Assembly (NCBI RefSeq): GCF_027942865.1
Contig: NC_134510.1
Location: 23,119,209-23,183,208, forward strand
Origin: Odontesthes bonariensis
Taxonomy: Eukaryota; Chordata; Actinopteri; Atheriniformes; Atherinopsidae
Direction: 5' to 3'
Length of the DNA stretch: 64,000 nt
Shown: positions 55,742 through 64,000 of the stretch, piece by piece
Numbering within the stretch: the stretch's first letter is position 1
Layout: each line of letters begins with the position of its first letter
Made by a program: the position numbers and the translations under genes
Notes under the pieces: model-generated
Databases searched by the model: none
The model's input: the letters and a program-made list of their open reading frames with translations, nothing else
What the model was told of the DNA's origin: nothing

Positions 55742-58700
55742 TTTAATCTTGTAAAAATATATATATATATTTATCCATTTTTTTTGTCTGGGGTGTCTTT
55801 TCCTTTTTCAATCTTCCACTGGGAGGCTAAGCAGTGTGATCCCCCACCATCAGCCCACCACTGGAACCAGTAGAGGGAGTATCATAAGGGAGAGGGAGTA
55901 AGGTTCAAATCATGTTTCCAGTTTTTGTTGAGTCAGACAGTTGTTTATTGCCACACAAAGTCTGCCAAGTGTGAAAACTTCAATCATCAACTCATCACTG
56001 AACTATGTTTCACAATCTGTTGATGAGTCACACTTATTTTTTGTTTTTTTTTATATTGTAAAATGTGTGAATGAAAATGTACCAGTCAGACGGCTAACGG
56101 TTCCCTTAATAAGTCACGAGGAGAGTTTTGCAAATAAGAGAGTAGGAAATGTGAATCTTTGCTAATTTTGGACTCGGAGCCTTCTCTTTGCTGTAGAACT
56201 CGGAGGCCACTCTGTTGCGTGCAGGTCTCCTAATGCTACACAGAAGAAGTTATTTTTGATAACAGCAAGCCATCTAAAATTTAGAGAATAAGAGGTTTTA
56301 GCCATGTATTATTTATAGTTTCTGTAGGGCTTTATAAACTGAGCCTCTCAACAAGCTTTCTGTCTGAGCTCATGGAGGCACGTAGAAACAACCAAATTCC
56401 CTTTTCATTTTTCTCTGCATCTTAGTTGTTCTTCCTGTGCACTAGAAGCATAAACCAGTCTCTCTTAATGTTTCACAATTTTTTTTTTTTAATTCATCTG
56501 GTCAGATTTGAACATGTGGATATAATTTTCCTCCAGAAAAAATGAAAAACACAGGATCGATGGAGTGTGCATTTATCTCAAAGAAGCACGCTCTCATTTT
56601 GTTTTGCTGTACATTTTTTCTTCGTCATTCGTTTTTGTTTAGGCACCAAAACTACTTGGTTAGGTTTAGGAACGCATCACGTTGTGGTTAAAACGCAGTA
56701 GTTTATCATCTTAAACATACTGTATGCTTATGCACACAGTTTCTACCTTCCTCGACGAGCTTCTCCTCTGTGCACTAGTTCAGGAAGAGTTGCATTTTGG
56801 TTCCACACTAAAGGCCACTTCGTGGTTCCTGCGTCTGTCTCACTACGCAGACACAGTTCTGTTCACGCTAAAAAATGGGTCAGCTGTGCCAAACTTTCCA
56901 CACATGCACAGTAATTCATCTACATTCCTTGTGCTCGTTTAGTGAAGAACTGCAGAGGTGTGGATGATGGAAAATCTCTTTGCAGTGTCTCTCTTCTGAA
57001 CAAGAGTCCGTGTTTTATTTCCCCTCATTGTCTTCTTTGTTTAGTGTGTGCGCACCACCTTCGGAAAATAAGGTTGATATAGCCTGATATAAATTTCTGG
57101 ACCGTACTTAGACGGTTGAGGAGGAGCTCCGCGGACCCTCAAAGACTGGTGCAGATGACGAATTTTGCATCCCGCAGGCCACAAGCGGATATGTCGGCCT
57201 TAAAGAGAGTTATTTTCTCCCTTGAAGGACACTGCCTGTGCAACCCATTTTTGGCCCAGGTTTTACCTCCTTGGCTTGACGACATCAACGTGTAACACAT
57301 CTGCCCTTTGTCTAGTTTGAGACATACAGTACGAGCAGTTGCCGCGTACTATCACCATTTTTGACAAATACGCTGACCAGTCAGAGCTGACTGAACCTTA
57401 CACTTTTTCTTTACTTGTCTACTTTAAAGCATTTAAACTGGTCCTAGTATACTCACAGAAGAAAATTATAAACCTGTACGTTTGTATAATATGGGCTCTT
57501 TAAAATTCCTTAATGTGGACGGGGCAGAGTTAGCCAGAAAAAAATGCTTCAAACAAAAATATCTTAGTAAGGAATTCCAAATACTTTTGGCTAAATCTGT
57601 CTTTGAGTCAAACTGCTTTGTTGCACCACGTGCGTAAAAAGATTTAAATATTTACATCAAACTGCTTTAACATTCTGGCATTTGCTCAAGGCTAGAAAAG
57701 AGAGGAAGAGGGACTCTTGTTGAAAAAACAGCACAGGCGGGCTGATAGATTTGAAGACAGATGATAAATATAGAGACTAGGGAACATGAGCGAAAGAACA
57801 AGACATGTGGATATAAAGAGAGAGGGATTCCGCTTTCAGTTTACAGTACGTCTCCATCTCTCTTCTCCCTCGATCTGGGGAGGCAGAGGGAGCAAAAGAT
57901 GTGTGTTTGCCCTTGCAGGTTGTAATGAAGCTGTGGCAGGATAGATGACTCACTTTAACACGGGCAGCAGAGAAACACACACTCCGACATCACTCGGCTG
58001 ACCTGAGTGAGTGTGCGTGTAGGTGCATTTAACATGTGTGACAACAGACTGATGCTGATTATATAGGAGGCAGGATGGAGTGATAAAGGTGGCCCTGGTT
58101 CGACAGAGAGATGGAAAAATTGTGTATGTGATATTCGTGGTTGCCCTGTGCACGTGTTCCCTGAATGTGTTTCTGCACGCCCTAGTGCCCGTTGGAAGTG
58201 TAGGCCCATAAATCTGAAATCGGGCATGCAAGTGTGCACTTTTCTGTGCATACGTTCATTAATACATGACTGCGCATGTTTTTGGGCAAGTTCCAATCGA
58301 AGCACGCACCTGTGAGTCTGTGGCGTATATGCGAGCATGACGGAGAGAAAGACCGCATCACGGAGAGACAGATAGAGGCATCACAGCGCTATTGAGATGG
58401 CTGGGCGCCACGTCAGCACTTCTGCGGTTCAGCCAAGGACTCCTGCACACTCCGTCCATCCATCTCCACAGTTCTGAGGGGAAGTGAAAAGAAGAGAGAA
58501 GGAGAGAGTACAAGGAGAAAGGAAGTAAAGGAGGATGCCAGATGAAGAAATTACCGATTCCAAACTTTTTTTTTTTTTCACACATCTGCTTGTTTGGCTG
58601 CCAGAAAAAAAAATACTCCCTCAAATGACCTGATCGTGGTCAATTCTTGCTGAATTACTGGGCTCTCAGCTCATCTTTTCCTGTGGAAAAGAAACAAGCT

Positions 58701-60639
58701 CCTCTATTCGTAGGGGCCTTCATTTCTCATGACTTCCTGTTGGAAAAACCTCCCTGCGATAGTTCTTATCTGCAGATTTATAAGGTTCTTTGTGAGCAGA
58801 ATTCTCTTTTACAAATCTCAGCCATCACGAAATTGTACACACGTGTCTGAGCCTCCTGTTCTTTGCCATGAACTAATGCAGACCCTCCCTCAATTTGTCA
58901 TTAATATAAACCAACACTCCTTGCACCATATGTTGTTAGGCACAGCAGTATAAATGACAGTAAAAAAAAGGAAAAGCAACTTTATAGAACTGAGACATTA
59001 ATCTAAAGAAATGGTGAAATGAAAAGGTGTTTTTATTTAGTGGTCGCAGTTCTGGAACCACAGACAGACCCACATCTGCTGAATGGGAAAGAATAACAGA
59101 GGCTTTCAACTCTGTAAGTTCAGGAGAAAAAAACAACAAAAACAGGCCCTTCAATAATGCCAGAGCAACCAATGATACACCCATAATGGAAAGCTGAAGC
59201 TAATTATCAACATTCATGATAAGGAAATGAGTAAATCAAGTTAAATAGTTCACTCCTATTTTATTACAAAAGCAGTTATAGTGTGTAGTGTATAGTTAAT
59301 AAACAAACAAGCAAACAATGATGACAATGGTTTGGTGTACTCACAGTCTGAAGCATACAAGAGTAGTGCTTTCACCAATAAATGTTTTCTGAGATGCCAG
59401 AGTTTGTAATAGAGAAGGTGTATCGATGGCTTTTGGCTTTTCTTGTGCAACCGGCCTTGAAAATTCCACAGTTCTTTCTGAAAATCTTATCCTTTCTCCC
59501 CAAAAAAGTCTTTTGTTTATGAATTGACCATTTCTTTGTATAGCTCATCCCTGCAAAAACACAAGAAACCCAATGAATCTCAGGTCTTTGTTGTTTTTGA
59601 TTATGAACAAAAGTACGGTTGGGATTGCACAAAAAAAGAACAACTCTGAGTGAAAGACTGTCTGCCTTCTTACATAATGGAAGAAGGTATGAAGGTGAGA
59701 TTGGGATGTGGGTAAACTTGTTTTGGGGATGTCAAAAGAGACATGGGAGAAGATGATTGTTGGAAACTGCCAAAGCGTGGAATAAGGCAACTGGAGGAGA
59801 GCAACAAGTTCCAAATGCAACCCATCTCTGAAGCTTTATGCTCACTATATTTTTTATTTGAGACTCAAATGAGAAACGGTATGTGTTGGGAAATGACGTG
59901 GCCTTTTTGATCTGAGCTCCTGTTGTGAAATTAAAGACAAAGGTCACTGCGATGTCTGAAAATGTATCCCATCTTGAAACTGCGCTGTCATCCGTAGTGC
60001 ACTTTGATGGTAAATACGTGTGGCTCATCGGTTGTCGACACATGCGTCAAGTTGGTTATGTTGTCACTTTGAGTATGAATCACAGCCTGTCAGATGTCAC
60101 CTCCACTCTATACCTCTCTGACTCTCTTGGCCCTGTCATTCAGCCTTGTATTTCGTGTAAAAGTGTGGGAATATTGAACTTGAACTCAAAGATGATTATA
60201 TCATGTACAAGGTTACAGTCAGAACAGTTTACTGCACGCAGGGTTTAATGCCAACCTAAACTGGTTTTATTCGAAGATTAAAGGGTGCAAGTGAGAGTTG
60301 GAGAGAGAGAGAGCTAAGATGGACAAGATATTTTGTTTTCATAAGCATCCATATTGTCTGTGTCTATGTGTGTATGGATGTGTGTGTGTGCAGATGAATC
60401 AGACCACGTTTAACAGTCTGCCCGGGGAAATGTCATTTCCTATATGAGCGTGATGTAAAAGGAAAATGATTTTGGATGTGACTGAATGGAGAAGCATTTT
60501 ATCTGTTTCATTTAGAGCCTCAGTGTTTCCTCTACTGTGAAATAGGTGAGTTTGGTGTCCCTGCCTAAAACACTTTCACTGGATCTGGTTACCCTGGAGG
60601 AACATTAAAACCTAGTTGAGGTGAATCGGTTTCTTTTTT

Positions 60640-61212
60640 TTACGGGGGGGGGGGGGATCCTGCACATCTCCTTGTGCCCTGCTCTGCCAGGACAGATGAT
60701 GTAAGAGGAGGAGGGGGTGCCCTGCGTTTCTCGGTTGATGGTGGTTGCTGGAGTCCTGGCTGGGATAGAGGCATCCTTTGGAGACCTTGGGTGATGTGGA
60801 GTAAAGGGTCTGGTGACGGGGGAGGGCTGGGGGTTGTTTGCCTAGCTGCTGTGTCCTTCACTCTAATCTGTACAGTCATGTTTGGGTTTGCTGTCCCAAC
60901 AGCATGACGTAAGTGTGCACCAAGTAATCTGCAGCCAGTTCGATTTGGATGCACGCCATCAGGTCTGAAACGCTCCTTACAGTTCCAAAAGATATTAAAG
61001 TTATCAATGAACTTAATCCCATGGGCGATGCATGCATTTGACAACCATGTGTTTAGGCCAAGAAGTCTGCTGAAAAGTTCAATTCCTTTACCCACAGTAG
61101 GGTAACGACGGAAAAAACATATTTCATAGCACATATGTAGAATTAAAAACCTCAAACAGTCAAATGATCTAGTTTCTCGAGTTGGATTTTGTTTGCTGAA
61201 GTACATGTCCAA
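60640..61212 (-). mobile_element. LINE ORF1 relic with SGNH/esterase-like domain
   Basis: The minus-strand frame includes GIELFSRLLGLNTWLSNACI, FIDNFNIFW, then RFRPDGVHPNRTGCRLLG. The DGVHP block resembles the catalytic Asp-x-x-His end of SGNH esterases. Such domains are known in ORF1 of L2/CR1-type LINEs of fish, and the proline-rich tail after it fits a retroelement protein. No N-terminal serine block is visible, so the copy is partial. It is not a complete host esterase gene. Confidence 0.55.
60643..60656 (+). repeat. Poly(G) tract
   Basis: About 13 consecutive G at the edge of the LINE relic. Confidence 0.85.
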
Positions 61213-64000
61213 CAGGTCCGCTTGATATCAGGCAATGTCAGCTGCGCTGCTGCGTGACAGCATTGACTGTGAGTGTGTGGGTATTATTCTTCTCCCGGTA
61301 AAATTCCAACCCGGAAAAATGTCAGTTTGCTGATCTGCTGGAGGTGACACATATGGACTCATTTATTCATGCTCGTGAATTTTCAATGATGTGTCACAGT
61401 ATGGAGTCATAATTTCTTATAAAATTCTATTATGTTTTCTATTGCCTAACGGTTAGCTACTTGCTGGAGGTTTTCATGACTGTGTGGTGTAAAAAATGTT
61501 TACCTTTAAATCTGCTGCCCTACAGCTTTGACTAACTCCCACTTAATGAGACGGAAAACGCACCATAATAGTATTGATGGAAAGTAGAAAAATATATGTG
61601 CATGACTGTAAGGCAACTGTGAGGCAGTTAATGAACATTTTTTTCAGCTAGGCAGATAGAGAGTTGAAAAACTCCCCAGTCCCAGTGTGACTAGTTTGAA
61701 GGGATGAAAAATAGATGGCAACTCAAGATGTCAAGGAATTCTTTTCAGGTTTCTGGATGTTTCTGGAGACCTGGAGAGATAACCACCCTTAAAGTAAAAC
61801 CATATTCACTTCAATTCATGTGAGATAGTTCATTCCAACCGACATTTAGTGTAATTAGGTTTACTGACATTTAAACAGATAAACACATGAATATGACTAG
61901 TGTTTTTTTTAATGTAGAGCTTTACATCCCCTTTTTTGACATTATACAGAGACTTTGACATTGCTGAACTTTTGATCAATAAATATTCACCATGTGAGCG
62001 AACGAATAATACGCTCATCAGCTTGTTAGCTACATTTTGTTGCACTGAAATTCTGCAAAAGATGCCAATTGTGGCATGTGATAACCATATTAAAAGCCAA
62101 ATGTCTCTCATCCTCTAAATTCCTGGGATAAAATTCAAAAGTACAGAGAATGTGAACCGAAGTGAGTTCAGGCTTACTTCAACCTTTGTACATGTATAGA
62201 TAAAGTCTCCCCCTTTATCTCAACTCAGTCGTCTGTATCTTCAAAATAGAATCGTAATACAACAAATTCCTCATCTTAGAGGGTGCCCAAGGGTAAAGTG
62301 CTGGAAATGGAAGAGATTTGGACATTTGAAGGGTTACAAGAAGAGAGGTGAGGTGTCTTTTTTAGTCACAGGGTTATGAAGCATTTTATCAGAGCTTTTC
62401 TCCGACTCTGCAGCATCTCTGACATTATCAACCTTGCACTTTATGAAAGCAAAACTCCGTGAAAAAAGCTGCAACCCTGCTGTCCTCAAACAAACTCTTC
62501 AAACGTTTGCACATTTCCAACATTTTTCTTTTCGAAATGTCTTTGTATGCAAACCTGGTATAAATTATGTTTTGATGAAAGAAAAAGTGTACAAGTTCAG
62601 TCTGGCAGTCTGCTGTTGTTTACATTGTGTTCTAGTTTTTAAGGGTTTCACAATCAAAGGCTTTCATTTCTCACTGCGCTGCGTTGAACTCTAGCTGTAA
62701 TGGAGGAATAAATTGAAGAGCCGAGATTTCAGCATAGAATTATGTTTGTTTTTTTTTATCTCCCGCTCATTATTTTTTACACAAGCTCACACACTGTTGT
62801 GCAGATGTAAAGTAATAATGCAGTATGTAAATGCACCGACACAACTAGTCAGAAACAGACTCTGCCGCGTGTCTCGTCTATAAAGAACCGAAAGTCTTTT
62901 GCTTGAACAATTGTGTTGTAATTCACCCAAATTCAATGATTTCTCCCCACTCAGCTCCTCTGTGATTACACACTTCCACTGCTGACGCAAATAATTAATC
63001 TAGATCTTGAGTTGTCGCCTGCCCTCTTGCTAGCTGTTGATAAATCACATTATCATCCAGTATTCTCCTCAGATGCAGTCAAGGAGGTGTATATATTGTG
63101 ACTCTACTATTATCCATACAATGAGTAAGTGGCCATGAACTTAAGAAATGGATATGTAGGGCACCTTTATCCTCCCATAAAGAAGAGTGGCACAGTGTGG
63201 GGTGTTTCTATGGCTCTGTCTCCATTCATTGATGGTAGTATAATGCCACACAGCTAAAAATGTACTTCTAATTATTACCTTAAAACTAAGAATCTGCAGA
63301 TTGTTTTGTATTTTCATTTTGGGATAGTAAACTCACCAAGTAATGACAAGTATCAAAAAACCATGGGGAGACGATGTGTCCCGTACACTGAAATATCTCA
63401 AGGACTGATAATCGTTCAGTTTTGTACCAGAAATCATGCTTTTCTTAGGATAAACCATACTGGCTTTGGTGATTGCCTGAAATTGGTCTCGGATAACATG
63501 TTTTTTTTATTGATATTTAATATATATGTACCTGTGGTTATGACATTTCTATCTCCCTCAGGAGGAATCTTTACAACTTTGCTTCTCCATGGATTTTTTT
63601 CATCCCATATCCCAATCTGGTGAAAACTTTGATTTTGTCCCAGTACTTTGGGCAATGCTAAAATGTAAAGTTTCAGGCATCCTCAACACCACTTTGTATT
63701 TGAATTGAATGCAAATATCTCTCTCGTCCAATTGCCTTCTTCGTCTGCAGTTCCCACTGAATAATTTATGCCACCCACAGCTCATCTAGATAAATAATCT
63801 CTAATAACAATAGTGGATGGAAACAGGCATACATTTACATTTTTGATTTTTGATTAATGTATTAATTTAAAAAAAAGGCTTTTCCCATTAAGATTTTGTT
63901 ACTGTCCATTCTAAATGTGAATGGACATTACTTTAATATTTCTCAATTATTGAAATAGATTATTTTGACAAACTACACTATTTGTTGTTTAATGGTCTTA

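Larger units (their letters stand above)
52966..64000. other. dgat1 5' UTR/promoter and upstream intergenic DNA
   Basis: The first ~100 bp above the dgat1 start codon should contain its 5' UTR and promoter; exon 1 and this flank are GC-rich compared with the rest. Beyond that I recognise no host gene. Named contents are T-rich tracts (53512-53605), a 40-bp perfect inverted repeat (55636-55741), a dispersed-repeat piece near 56640 and a LINE ORF1 relic (60640-61212). The open frames seen elsewhere are short and unrelated to known families. Confidence 0.5.

Overview
This is vertebrate nuclear DNA, almost certainly from a ray-finned (teleost) fish. The three protein-coding genes are vertebrate families with GT-AG introns. 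Their proteins are close to, but clearly diverged from, the mammalian ones. The repeats are typical of teleosts: hAT and TA- or TTAA-target DNA transposons, L2-type LINEs and Tc1/mariner relics. I saw no bacterial-type features, CRISPR arrays, rRNAs or tRNAs.

Three genes lie head-to-tail on the minus strand. (1) slc45a4, a 12-pass solute carrier of the sucrose/H+ symporter family: 12 coding exons from 14216 down to 2812, 822 codons plus stop minus one (822 aa). (2) gpr20, an orphan class A GPCR: six coding exons from 21831 to 17447, 364 aa. (3) dgat1, the ER triacylglycerol synthase: 17 coding exons from 52965 to 32137, 505 aa. I worked out every exon boundary by reading splice sites and reading phase; all three reading frames close without a frameshift. 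The genes act separately (transport, signalling, lipid synthesis); the window shows synteny rather than an operon or pathway. In human, SLC45A4 and GPR20 are also neighbours on 8q24.3, while DGAT1 lies further along the same arm.

Region by region: 1-2811 is the slc45a4 3' UTR/downstream side. 2812-14216 is slc45a4, whose introns hold a Tc1/mariner relic, a TIR element enclosing a hammerhead-ribozyme-like motif, and two nested hAT-type elements. 14217-17446 is the short slc45a4/gpr20 spacer. 17447-21831 is gpr20, with two decayed LINEs in its large intron. 21912-32136 is the gpr20/dgat1 intergenic region and dgat1 3' UTR. 32137-52965 is dgat1, with an L2-type LINE, a small hAT-type element, a TA-flanked MITE and a four-element nested insertion in intron 1. 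52966-64000 is upstream intergenic DNA with a LINE ORF1 (esterase) relic and a perfect 40-bp inverted repeat.

The most notable non-genic observations are the nested transposons (each level dated by its own intact target-site duplication), the hammerhead-like fold at 7961-8001, and the intron-split gpr20 coding sequence.
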